From positions 1,839,541 through 1,903,540 of the forward strand of contig NC_016943.1 in NCBI RefSeq assembly GCF_000284015.1: DNA of 64,000 nucleotides. The letters run 5' to 3'. This document shows positions 16,916-24,086 of the stretch, piece after piece (position 1 is the stretch's first letter; each line of letters starts with the position of its first letter). This DNA comes from Blastococcus saxobsidens DD2 (GTDB lineage Bacteria; Actinomycetota; Actinomycetes; Mycobacteriales; Geodermatophilaceae). A program made the position numbers and the translations under genes. The notes below the pieces were generated by a model. That model did no database searches and was not told where the DNA came from. It worked only from the letters and a program-made list of their open reading frames with translations.

Positions 16916-17673
16916 TCACTGCAGCGGTTCGACCAGCCGGGACTTGCCGCCGGGGGAGGGCCGCGGTGGCTCGTTATCGAGCACGACGGCGACGTCCAGG
17001 CCGTGGCTGCGCAGCAGCGGGGTCATCCCGCCGACAGGGTGCGCCACACCGCGGTGCGGTCGGCTCCCGGAGTCGACCGGAGCCGCACGCTGACCGTGGC
17101 CGGTGCCGTCTGCCGGATCTGGGCAAGCCCGATGCCGGGCACCCGGTCGAGGACGGCGGAGAGGGTGAGCGGGGTGTCGGTCAACGGGGTTCCGTGGGCG
17201 GCCGGGAAGATGAGTACGTCGGCGGTGCGGCCGTGCACCTGGATCGTCGGCAGGGGCCTGCCGCAGGGGCAGGGGTCGGGGCGGACGAGCACGCCGTCGC
17301 CGAGGTCGTAGCGCAGGATCGGCTCTACCCGGTTGGCCAGGTTGGCCAGGTTGGTCAGGTTGGTCAGGTTGGTCAGCAGCACGGTGTGGGACTGCTGACC
17401 GGGCGGAACAGAACGGTATTGGGGGTCGACCGGCTCGAGGATCGCCCAGTCGCTGTTGACGTGCAGCCGACCGTGGCGGCAGCGGCCAGCGGCTGCGGGC
17501 GAAGGCGACCGTGCCGGCCAGCCGGGTGCTCTGACGGGCCGTACCCGCGGCCGGGCCGCCGCGGTACGCACGGCGTGCGCCGAGCGGAGGGGGAGGACAT
17601 GCGGGTCGGCCGACGCGTCCGGCGCGGAGGCGAAATAGCGGGGGAGCGGAATGAGCATGGCCGGCCCACTCAA
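16916..17673 (-). pseudogene. Phenylacetate-CoA ligase-like (PaaK/CapK) remnant
   Basis: A truncated and frameshifted piece of an AMP-forming acyl-CoA ligase relative. The middle frame (stop near 17023) contains Val-Asn-Ser-Asp-Trp-Ala-Ile-Leu-Glu-Pro-Val-Asp and Glu-Pro-Ile-Leu-Arg-Tyr-Asp-Leu-Gly-Asp, hallmarks of the PaaK C-terminal half. The final helix (Ser-His-Gly-Leu-Asp-Val-Ala...) continues in another frame to 16916. The N-terminal half, with the main ATP-binding loops, is missing or unreadable. A 9-bp tandem repeat inserts Thr-Asn-Leu units before the Arg-Tyr-Asp-Leu-Gly-Asp box. The remnant overlaps the methyltransferase gene stop by 4 bp, so they were once one operon. Confidence 0.7.
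17332..17376. repeat. Tandem repeat, five 9-bp units
   Basis: GTTGG(C/T)CAG is repeated five times head to tail, two units with C then three with T. On the minus strand it encodes alternating Asn-Leu-Thr/Ala triplets inside the ligase remnant. The unit length keeps the frame, so slippage expansion is the likely origin. Confidence 0.9.
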
Positions 17674-18299
17674 CCGGGTGAAGGAGCCGGCCGGTCAGCG
17701 ACGCCGAGAAGGTAGTGGCCGCGGACACGGGTCAGCCACCGCTGACCTACGACCAGGTCCTGCCGCTCGAGCTCGGCGATGAACCCTGCGGCGGTGAACC
17801 GGTCGCGTGTCGGGTGGTCGAACAGCCACCGGTAGCCCCGGGTGGCCAGCGCATCGGCGGTGACCTCGTCGAAGTAGAAGCGGCCACCCGGCCGCAGCAC
17901 TCGAGCGACTTCACCCACGGCCGCGCGCCAATCTTCGACGTGGTGCAGGATCCCGAACTCGAACACCGCGTCATAGCTGCCGTCGGCCGCCCCCAGCGCC
18001 TGCCGCAGGTCGGTCACGTCCCCGGTGACGAGCCGAACCCTGTCGCCATAGCCGCTCACCCGTCGGCGCGCACGATCGACCATCTGAGGATCGAGATCGA
18101 CAGCGTCCACCTTCTCGGCGCCGAACTGTTCGAGAACCAGTTCGGTGCCGTAGCCGGCGCCGCAGCCCAGTTCCAGAACCCGTGCCTTCGGTGGCAGCTT
18201 GCCGCCGAGTCGCAGCAGCGCCGGAGTCTCGTACCAGCGCTGCAGCGCCCGTCGGGGCCGACTGTCCACGAGTGCGGTCTCTATCCGGTTCATCAGCAT
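17670..18299 (-). CDS. Class I SAM-dependent methyltransferase
   Basis: This is a soluble methyltransferase of about 209 residues. Motif I reads Leu-Glu-Leu-Gly-Cys-Gly-Ala-Gly, motif II has Ala-Val-Asp-Leu-Asp-Pro, and the motif IV region has Val-Phe-Glu-Phe-Gly-Ile-Leu-His-His, followed by Arg-Pro-Gly-Gly-Arg. These bind S-adenosylmethionine; the methyl acceptor is unknown. The start is unsure. In-frame starts exist at 18428, 18314, 18299 and 18293. I prefer 18299 because homologous domains begin near Met-Asn-Arg-Ile-Glu and no upstream ribosome site is convincing. It is followed directly by the ligase remnant (ATGA overlap). Confidence 0.82.
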   Translation of the reverse strand: MLMNRIETALVDSRPRRALQRWYETPALLRLGGKLPPKARVLELGCGAGYGTELVLEQFGAEKVDAVDLDPQMVDRARRRVSGYGDRVRLVTGDVTDLRQALGAADGSYDAVFEFGILHHVEDWRAAVGEVARVLRPGGRFYFDEVTADALATRGYRWLFDHPTRDRFTAAGFIAELERQDLVVGQRWLTRVRGHYLLGVADRPAPSPG

Positions 18300-18732
18300 G
18301 TCGCAGTCGCCCATCGCTGGATCGCAGTAGCATCGTCTTGAAGCGATGAATAGCAGGGTGCCTCTGCTCTGTCCAGCCCCTCGCCGACTGGCGCCACGGC
18401 GAGGCGCGCCGTCGTCGGCCACGCCCATGGTCGGTCTGCGATAGCCCCGGCGTTATTCGCACGCACCGTGGCCGCATCATCGGATAGAACTGCTAGCATC
18501 GCCGCATGGCGATGACTCCGCGGCGCTGCGTGGGTGGATGGCCCGTGCTGGCACCAGCCCTTGTGGTGGCTCGAAGCCCCGCTTCTTCGTTTCACATCCA
18601 AGCGGTAGCTGACGAGTCGGTGCCGCAGCACGGTGGCTGCTCCTTTCCCAGAGGGCCCAGCGACAGGCCACTTTTCCGAGCGCCAACCTCTCGCCGGCCG
18701 GCCGATGCCGGTGCCCTACACAGAAGGCAGTG
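18300..18732. other. Divergent promoter region before cadD
   Basis: No gene supported, although a short plus-strand frame from ATG 18506 ends exactly at the cadD start. A TAGCAT hexamer at 18494-18499 lies 6 bp before that ATG, like the leaderless layout of the two ArsR genes, but no -35 box fits and the 75-residue product matches nothing I know. Confidence 0.35.
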
Positions 18733-19338
18733 ATGGAACTCCTCACCTGGACCCTGCAGGCCATCGGCCTGTTCTTGGCCACCAACATCGACGACATCAT
18801 CGTGCTGTCGCTGTTCTATGCCCGGGGCGCCGGCCAGCGCGGCACCACCGCGAAGATCCTCGTCGGCCAGTACCTCGGATTCGGCGCCATCCTGGCCGCG
18901 GCGGTGCTCGTCGCCCTGGGCGCGCGCAGCTTCCTGCCCGAGGAAGCCATCCCGTACTTCGGACTCATCCCGCTGGGCCTCGGCCTGCTCGCGGCCTGGC
19001 GGGTCTGGCGCAGTGATGACGATGACGATGACGACGAGGGCAAGGTCAGCGGCAAGACGCTCAGCGCGCTGACCATCGCCGCAGTCACCTTCGCCAACGG
19101 CGGGGACAACATCGGCGTGTACGTGCCGGTCTTCGCCACCGTCGGCACGGCGGGGATCCTCGCCTACTCGGTCGTCTTCCTCGCCCTGGTGGCCGTGCTG
19201 GTCGCCGCGGCGCGCTTCGTCGCCACCCGCAAGCCGATCGCGGAAGTGCTGGAGCGTTGGGAGCACGTGCTGTTCCCGATCGTCCTGATCGGCCTGGGCG
19301 TCGTCATCCTGGTCGAGGGCAGAGCCTTCGGCCTGTAG
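18733..19338 (+). CDS. cadD: CadD-family cadmium resistance transporter
   Basis: This 201-residue membrane protein has five to six helices. The pattern Ala-Thr-Asn-Ile-Asp-Asp-Ile-Ile-Val-Leu-Ser in the first helix and Thr-Phe-Ala-Asn-Gly-Gly-Asp-Asn-Ile-Gly-Val-Tyr-Val-Pro in the middle are the two repeated Asn-x-x-Asp/Asp-Asn boxes of the CadD (LysE-superfamily) family. The family gives cadmium resistance, probably by export. The cytoplasmic loop between helices holds a run of seven aspartates (about residues 94-100), which may bind divalent ions. ATG 18733 follows an AGAAGG ribosome site; GTG 18730 is an equal alternative. A strong terminator follows. Confidence 0.9.
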   Translation: MELLTWTLQAIGLFLATNIDDIIVLSLFYARGAGQRGTTAKILVGQYLGFGAILAAAVLVALGARSFLPEEAIPYFGLIPLGLGLLAAWRVWRSDDDDDDDEGKVSGKTLSALTIAAVTFANGGDNIGVYVPVFATVGTAGILAYSVVFLALVAVLVAAARFVATRKPIAEVLERWEHVLFPIVLIGLGVVILVEGRAFGL

Positions 19339-19347
19339 CCCGCGCCC

Positions 19348-19387
19348 GCGGAGCCGCATCGGCCTCCGATACCCGATGCGGCTCCGC
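19348..19387 (+). terminator. Terminator hairpin after cadD
   Basis: Perfect 15-bp arms (GCGGAGCCGCATCGG and its complement) surround a 10-base loop, 10 bp after the cadD stop. No T run follows, which is common in high-GC actinobacteria. Confidence 0.75.
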
Positions 19388-19895
19388 GACCGGCGTCTCG
19401 GCTCAGCCGCCACGCCTGCCCAGCAGCGCCACGCTTAAGTAGCCTTACCAACGCGCCGTGCCGGGCACGGGACTGGACCGTCCCCGGTTCTCCGGACACA
19501 GCCGGCCGGAACTGGAACCGATCGCCGCCGATGCCAAGGCCCGGCTCCAGGAGGCACTGCGCACTGTCGCTGACCGAAGCGCTTGACTGCACCGGACAAG
19601 CGGGCCCTCCGACCGGCTCGGTATCGACGCCGGAATCGGTACGGCCCCGGGCGCGCACAAGCAGGCCGGAGGACGACGGGGGTCCGCTGCCAACCACGGG
19701 GCTCTGCACCTGGTCGGCCTTGCCGTCAGAGGCTGCTGTCCGGCGGCTGGTTGGTGTCACGTTGGTGGGGGTCAGTCCGCAAGGCTGAGAACCGAGTTGG
19801 GCCGCCAGGTCGCGCCGGCGGCTACTTCCTGCTCCAGCGGCGGCCCCTTGGCAGGGTGCTCACTCACTGGCCCGGGTGCGCCGGCCATGCCGTGG
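19388..19895. other. Gene-free stretch between cadD and a DUF305 gene
   Basis: No complete gene supported. A short plus-strand frame at about 19457-19585 reads like the tail of a helical protein (Leu-Glu-Pro-Ile-Ala-Ala-Asp-Ala-Lys-Ala-Arg) and may be a gene fragment, but I cannot name it. Confidence 0.3.
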
Positions 19896-20405
19896 TCAGT
19901 CCGAGGGCGGGCAGTCCCGTGACGCGGAGGCGTCGAACTCGGGAACCGGTCGGGCCTCGGCTTCCTCAACCGTGTCGGCGATCCCGTTCTCAGCGATGTC
20001 CTCGATCAGCCAATCCATCTCGTCGATCTCCCGCATCTGCGCCTCGCTGATCTCCACGGCCAGCTGGCACACGCGCACGTCCGAGAGTTCAGACCGCTCG
20101 GAGCGGGTGATCGCCATCGAGTGGTGCGGGATCATCGCACGCATCCAGGCGGTGTCCTGCACGGTCGTCTGAGTGCGGTCGAGAAGCACCCCGAACCCCA
20201 GGAGCAGCAAGCTCGCCGCGACGATGGCGACGTTGGCCTTCATGTTCTTGTACATGTTCAGCATCCAGCCGAGCATCACCAGCCCCATGACCCCGCCCAT
20301 GGTGATCGCCATGAACACGCGGCTCTGGCTGAAGCGGATGTGGCTCCACTCGACGCGGACGCGACCACACCACTCCACCCCGCTTCGGACGGCATCCCAG
20401 CCCAT
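19896..20405 (-). CDS. DUF305 family membrane protein
   Basis: The 169-residue product has two membrane helices (about residues 30-50 and 57-75) joined by a short loop, then a DUF305-type helical domain with Met-Arg-Ala-Met-Ile-Pro-His-His-Ser-Met-Ala-Ile. Helix one is Met-rich. Only one His-His motif is present; full DUF305 domains usually have two, so this is the short membrane-linked subtype. The start at ATG 20405 was chosen because the upstream in-frame extension to 20684 is Arg/Gln-rich and lacks features. It is divergent from the DUF305 lipoprotein at 20684. A copper-related envelope role is inferred from the family and neighbours. Confidence 0.75.
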   Translation of the reverse strand: MGWDAVRSGVEWCGRVRVEWSHIRFSQSRVFMAITMGGVMGLVMLGWMLNMYKNMKANVAIVAASLLLLGFGVLLDRTQTTVQDTAWMRAMIPHHSMAITRSERSELSDVRVCQLAVEISEAQMREIDEMDWLIEDIAENGIADTVEEAEARPVPEFDASASRDCPPSD

Positions 20406-20683
20406 GGACCGGAGCTCTGGGTCATCTGCCTGGCTGTGCTGTTTGCGGCGCTGGCGCTGGCGCTGGTGAGCGTCGCGACGCTGTTCCGTGGGCGAGCCGC
20501 CCTCGTCGTGCGAGGCCCGCCTCCTTCGCTGCGTGGGCTCCGGCAGCGCTTCCGCCTGCCCCCTGCGCCGGATCTCTCCGCTCTCTGCCTCCTGCGGATC
20601 TAGGCCGAACGCCCCGACCCCGCCAGCGCCTGCTGCACGGGGTCGATCAGGCACGCCCAGATCCCAATGACAGGAGACTTGCA

Positions 20684-21298
20684 ATGACCCGTAGGACAGC
20701 TCGACTCGTCCGTATCGCCGGTGGCCTGCTCGCCGGCGCAGTCCTTCTCGGCGGCTGCTCCAGTACCGTCGACGGCACTGCCGTTGACAGCAACACTTCC
20801 GCCGACAGCTCGGCGACCGTGTCCGAAGAGTTCAACGACGCCGACGTCGCCTTCGCGCAGGGGATGATCCCGCATCACGAAGGTGCCCTGGGGATGGCTG
20901 AGATGGCTCTGGAGCGCGCCAGCGATCCTCGCGTGCTCGACCTGGCCGAGCGCATCCAGGCCGGTCAGGATCCGGAGATCGATCTGATGACCGGCTGGCT
21001 GGAGGAGTGGGGAGAGCCGGTGGAGACCGGTGGCACGGGGGGTATGGATCATGGGTCCGGCGGCGGCATGGATCATGGCTCGGACGGCATGGGGGACATG
21101 CCGGCCGCCGGTCCCGACTTCGACGTCATGTGGCTGCAGTCGATGATCGAGCACCACGACGGCGCGGTGATCATGGCGCAGATCGAGATCGACGACGGTG
21201 CGAACGAGGAAGCGATCGACCTGGCTCGGGTCATCGTCGAGACGCAGAACGACGAGATCAACGAGATGCAGCAGCTGCTGAACGAACTCGGCGGCTGA
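20684..21298 (+). CDS. DUF305 lipoprotein with MDHG repeats
   Basis: This 204-residue secreted lipoprotein has an Arg-rich N-terminus, a hydrophobic stretch and the lipobox Leu-Leu-Gly-Gly-Cys (cysteine near residue 25). Two DUF305 motifs follow: Phe-Ala-Gln-Gly-Met-Ile-Pro-His-His-Glu-Gly-Ala and Leu-Gln-Ser-Met-Ile-Glu-His-His-Asp-Gly-Ala. Between them (about residues 116-135) lies a flexible Gly-rich linker with Met-Asp-His-Gly repeats, a likely Cu ligand set. CAGGAGA precedes ATG 20684. The signal peptidase II gene at 10026 could process it. The next genes are the copper-storage protein and the Nuo-like operon, whose 22938 product has the same repeat. Confidence 0.9.
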   Translation: MTRRTARLVRIAGGLLAGAVLLGGCSSTVDGTAVDSNTSADSSATVSEEFNDADVAFAQGMIPHHEGALGMAEMALERASDPRVLDLAERIQAGQDPEIDLMTGWLEEWGEPVETGGTGGMDHGSGGGMDHGSDGMGDMPAAGPDFDVMWLQSMIEHHDGAVIMAQIEIDDGANEEAIDLARVIVETQNDEINEMQQLLNELGG

Positions 21299-21301
21299 GT
21301 C

Positions 21302-21353
21302 GAGGGCCGCGGGGTGCGGCTTCTTGTGCCGCCCCCGCGCTCCCCGCGGCCTC
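21302..21353 (+). terminator. Terminator hairpin after the DUF305 lipoprotein
   Basis: Arms GAGG-g-CCGCGGGG (21302-21314) and CCCCGCGGCCTC (21342-21353) form a strong stem with one bulge, starting 3 bp past the stop. Confidence 0.65.
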
Positions 21354-21524
21354 TATCCGTCGGATGTACTCACGCCAGAAGACGGCGGCTTTCGGTGCGG
21401 GGGGAAGACCTGCGTAGTCGGCCCGACGCCGATGACTCATGAGACATCAGGGCCGGGCGCCCAACCCGCATATCCTTGGCTGGGCGTCCGGCAGCCGGTC
21501 GGGGCTGTGGATCAACGGACGGGG

Positions 21525-21932
21525 TCAGCTCAGCGACGTGATGAGGTCTCGGCAGGCCTTCTCGCAGCGCCGGCAGGCCTCGGCGCAGACGCGGCAGTGC
21601 TCGTGCATCGAGGCGTGGCTTTCGCACTCGTCACCGCAGGCCTTGCAGGCGGCGGCGCAGGCCTCGAGGACGGCCCGGGTGAGGTTGGCGTCGTAGCCGG
21701 TGTGCCGGGAGAGCACCCGGCCGGTCGTGTCGCAGATGTCGGCGCAGTCGGTGTTGGTGCGGATGCACTTGGTCAGCTCGGCGACCTTGTCCTCGCTGAG
21801 GCAGGCGTCGGCGCAGGCGGTGCAGGCCTGGGCGCACTCGAAGCAGGCCTCGATGCACTCGAGGAGCTTCGGCTTGTCGACTCCGCCGAGGTCCTTGGGG
21901 TAGGTGTCGAGCATCTGGGCTGCCACGGTCAT
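21525..21932 (-). CDS. Csp3-like cytosolic copper-storage protein (four-helix, DUF326)
   Basis: The 135-residue protein is Cys-rich, with 18 cysteines in repeated Cys-x-x-x-Cys or Cys-x-x-Cys spacing along predicted helices (Glu-Cys-Ile-Glu-Ala-Cys-Phe-Glu-Cys, later Cys-Lys-Ala-Cys-Gly-Asp-Glu-Cys). This is the pattern of copper storage proteins, where cysteines line the core of a four-helix bundle and hold many Cu+ ions. There is no signal peptide, which places it with the cytosolic Csp3 type. ATG 21932 has GAGGAGA in front; a longer frame upstream to 22100 lacks support. It is divergent from an ArsR regulator across a 117-bp region with a palindrome. Confidence 0.9.
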   Translation of the reverse strand: MTVAAQMLDTYPKDLGGVDKPKLLECIEACFECAQACTACADACLSEDKVAELTKCIRTNTDCADICDTTGRVLSRHTGYDANLTRAVLEACAAACKACGDECESHASMHEHCRVCAEACRRCEKACRDLITSLS

Positions 21933-22010
21933 GGTTGTCTCCTCGGATTCTCGGCCCGGACGGCTCGGCTGTCGCCCGGATCTGGCGCCGACGAATCCGG
22001 CGGTACCCGC

Positions 22011-22026
22011 AGACCCGTACGGGTAT
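22011..22026. promoter_or_regulatory. Palindromic operator candidate between csp and arsR
   Basis: ACCCGTACGGGT at 22013-22024 is a perfect 12-bp palindrome, and TACCCG...CGGGTA forms a wider imperfect one around it. It sits 26 bp before the ArsR start and about 80 bp before the copper-storage gene. Copper repressors of the CsoR type bind similar ACCC...GGGT sites, but the adjacent ArsR could also use it. Confidence 0.5.
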
Positions 22027-22049
22027 GAGCGGCCTGGAGGTGTTTCTCG

Positions 22050-22427
22050 ATGTCCGAACCCGATCACGCGCATCCGGTCGATCCCGTGCGTGTCGCCCAC
22101 GCCCGAGCCCGGCTGCCCAGCCGCGACGAAGCGGCCCAGCTGACCAGCGTGCTGAGCCTGATGGCCGACCCGACCCGAGCCCGAGTCCTGTTCGCGCTCG
22201 ACATGGTCGAGGAGCTCTGCGTCGGCGACCTCGCGCTGGCCCTGGAGTCCAACGAGGACGCCGTCGGCTACGCCCTGCGGCTGCTGCGCACGGCGGGACT
22301 GGTGACCAACCGGAAGCAGGGGCGCGTCGTGTTCTACCGCCTGGCCGAAGGATTCCCCGAGCCGCTACGGGAGCACTGCCTCCGCCAGTTGGTCGTCCTC
22401 TCAGACGCGGCGCCGGACGACGACTGA
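22050..22427 (+). CDS. ArsR/SmtB family metal-responsive regulator
   Basis: This 125-residue winged-helix repressor has Leu-Met-Ala-Asp-Pro-Thr-Arg-Ala-Arg-Val-Leu, then Glu-Glu-Leu-Cys-Val-Gly-Asp-Leu, the alpha-3 box that carries metal-binding cysteine in CadC/ArsR-type sensors. The box here has one Cys. More possible ligands are His residues at the N-terminus (Asp-His-Ala-His) and His/Cys in Arg-Glu-His-Cys-Leu-Arg near the end. The metal cannot be fixed from this. GGAGG precedes ATG 22050. It could control the divergent copper-storage gene and, 180 bp downstream, the Nuo-like operon. Confidence 0.88.
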   Translation: MSEPDHAHPVDPVRVAHARARLPSRDEAAQLTSVLSLMADPTRARVLFALDMVEELCVGDLALALESNEDAVGYALRLLRTAGLVTNRKQGRVVFYRLAEGFPEPLREHCLRQLVVLSDAAPDDD

Positions 22428-22516
22428 GAGTGTGTGTGTCAAGGGCCGGCGCGGGGCCGAGGCGGGGTGATCGTCGCCGCGCGAACATCTCCGACCGCCC
22501 CTACAGTCGGCCATAT

Positions 22517-22532
22517 CCGGACGGTCGTCCGG
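22517..22532. promoter_or_regulatory. Palindrome upstream of the Nuo-like operon
   Basis: CCGGACG-GT-CGTCCGG is an inverted repeat with perfect 7-bp arms, 73 bp before the first gene of the operon. A related hexamer CATATCCG occurs just before it and again at about 22580. It may be an operator, but no regulator is known. Confidence 0.35.
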
Positions 22533-22605
22533 GTGATCGCTGTCGTTTCCCCGGCTAGTACCGGCCGTTTCCCAGCGGCATATCCGTTGACGCGAGGAGG
22601 GCGCC

Positions 22606-22947
22606 ATGGTTGCGCTGCTGTCGCTGGCTGCCCTGGTCGCGGCCGGCATCGTCGGGCTGTACGGGCTGTCGTCGGCGTTGCGCACCGCCCGGGAGCCCGC
22701 CGCCGTCCTGTCGTACGAGTCGGGCCTGCTCCCGCAGCAGCACGCCGTCTCTCGCTACCACGCGCGGTGGTACGCGGTCACGGTCCTCTTTCTTGCCTTC
22801 GACATGGAGATGATCTTCATGTACCCGTGGGTGGTCGTGGTCGCGGACATGGGGGCGGCGGCGGTCGTCGAGATGTTCGGCTTCCTCGCCGTTCTGCTTG
22901 TCGGTGTCACCTACGTCTGGCGTGAGGGTGCGCTGCGATGGACCTGA
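22606..22947 (+). CDS. NuoA-like membrane subunit (complex I subunit A relative)
   Basis: The 113-residue protein has three membrane helices and the NuoA/ND3 landmarks: Tyr-Glu-Ser-Gly-Leu in the first loop, Arg-Tyr-His-Ala-Arg-Trp-Tyr-Ala-Val, then Leu-Phe-Leu-Ala-Phe-Asp-Met-Glu-Met-Ile-Phe-Met-Tyr-Pro-Trp. NuoA normally helps form the quinone cavity at the interface with NuoB and NuoD. The loop cysteine of typical NuoA/ND3 (Tyr-Glu-Cys-Gly) is Ser here. GAGGAGG precedes ATG 22606. The gene overlaps the next by 10 bp and opens an eight-gene operon. Confidence 0.88.
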   Translation: MVALLSLAALVAAGIVGLYGLSSALRTAREPAAVLSYESGLLPQQHAVSRYHARWYAVTVLFLAFDMEMIFMYPWVVVVADMGAAAVVEMFGFLAVLLVGVTYVWREGALRWT

Positions 22948-24086
22948 TCGCCCGCCTGCGGAACTGGGCGCTGGCGAGGCCGCGGGTGCTGCTCGTCGAT
23001 GCCCCGGGTGCGACGACGTTCCGGTGGTCCGTCGAGGCCGAGTTGGACCGGCGCGGCTGGCGGCGCGCCGTGTCACCCGCGGACACCGATCTGCTGGTCG
23101 TCCTTGGCGGGCCCGGTCCGGCGCTCGCAGAAGCCGTCGACGTGCTGTGGAAGCAGATCCCGGAGCCGCGCCACCGGATGGACGTGCCCGACCACGGCGA
23201 CGCCGTCGTCGCTCTGGACGCGGGTCGAGACGCACTGGTCCGCCGGATCGGCTCAGGTCCAGATGGCGACGACCGGCCGTCGCCGGCCTCGTTGCTCGGC
23301 AAGACCGAGGACGAGGACGCCGACGACGAGGGCATGGACCACGGCGGTGGCCGCGGGGGCATGGACGACGACGCCGGTCATGAGGACGAGGAGAGCGAGG
23401 AGGGCGAGGGCGTAGATCACGGGGCCGATGACGAAGGCATGGGTCACGAGAGCATGGACCACGGTGGTGAGGTGGCCGGGCTGCCGATGGCCTCGACCGG
23501 CCCGGACCGGGACGGGCTCGAACTCGACGTTCTGAAGGTGGCGCTCGGGCCGGTACTGCCGGGCTGGCCGACGGGTCTGGTGTTGCGGGCGGATCTGCAG
23601 GGTGACGTCCTCACCTCCGCAGAACTGGCCTGGCTCGACGCCGGCACCGCCCCACCCGCCCAGCAGCAGTCCGACTCCCAGCGGGCCGCACTCGACCGGC
23701 TCGCCCGCTTCCTGGACGTGGCCGGCTGGCCGACGGCTGCCCGAGACGCACGCCGTGCCCGGGACGGGGCGGCCGAGGGGGCCAATCGAGATGAGGCACA
23801 ACGGCTTGCCGAGGGCCTGGCGCGGCGGGTGAGCCGGTCGCGGACCTTGGCGTGGACGGCCGGCGGCATCGGGAGGCGCGGGTCTGGGGGAGACGCCCTG
23901 GACCGGGTCAGGCGTTGGTGCGACATGGCGTCGGGGCAGTCGGTCGAGGACGTGCCCGCGATGTCACTGGACGACGTCGCAGCCTTGGTGGAGGGCGCGG
24001 AGATCGGGAGCGCCCGGCTGATCGTGGCCAGCCTCGAGCTCCGCCCCGTGTCCGCGGTGTCGGCTCCGGAGCACCTGCATGCCTGA
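22938..24086 (+). CDS. Unusual acidic/His-rich protein in the NuoB-NuoCD position
   Basis: This 382-residue soluble protein has no confident family match. Residues 1-90 recall a degenerate NuoB: Thr-Asp-Leu-Leu-Val-Val-Leu-Gly-Gly, then Leu-Trp-Lys-Gln-Ile-Pro-Glu-Pro-Arg, close to the NuoB segment ending in Met-Pro-Glu-Pro. None of the four iron-sulfur cysteines is present; only one Cys (about 328) occurs in the whole protein. Residues about 120-175 are an Asp/Glu/Gly linker with repeated Met-Asp-His-Gly-type units, probably metal-binding. From about 190 on, Leu-Lys-Val-Ala-Leu-Gly-Pro...Leu-Val-Leu and a later Gly-Gly-Ile-Gly-Arg-Arg weakly recall NuoD. If so, it is a redox-dead B/CD fusion. 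It overlaps nuoA-like and nuoH-like genes. Confidence 0.8.
   Translation: MDLIARLRNWALARPRVLLVDAPGATTFRWSVEAELDRRGWRRAVSPADTDLLVVLGGPGPALAEAVDVLWKQIPEPRHRMDVPDHGDAVVALDAGRDALVRRIGSGPDGDDRPSPASLLGKTEDEDADDEGMDHGGGRGGMDDDAGHEDEESEEGEGVDHGADDEGMGHESMDHGGEVAGLPMASTGPDRDGLELDVLKVALGPVLPGWPTGLVLRADLQGDVLTSAELAWLDAGTAPPAQQQSDSQRAALDRLARFLDVAGWPTAARDARRARDGAAEGANRDEAQRLAEGLARRVSRSRTLAWTAGGIGRRGSGGDALDRVRRWCDMASGQSVEDVPAMSLDDVAALVEGAEIGSARLIVASLELRPVSAVSAPEHLHA

Noticed and set aside
18506-18733. Possible small gene ending exactly at the cadD start
   Set aside because: Despite a TAGCAT box before its ATG and a coupled stop, there is no -35 box or family likeness, and the composition is not convincing. 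Left as a note in the gap entry.
20405-20603. Possible small membrane protein on the plus strand between the divergent DUF305 genes
   Set aside because: One hydrophobic stretch is visible (Trp-Val-Ile-Cys-Leu-Ala-Val-Leu-Phe-Ala), but there is no start codon with a ribosome site and it overlaps the minus-strand gene start.
21324-22028. 234-codon plus-strand frame over the copper-storage gene
   Set aside because: The minus strand has 18 patterned cysteines and a good ribosome site; the plus-strand frame is its Gly/Val/Ala-rich shadow.
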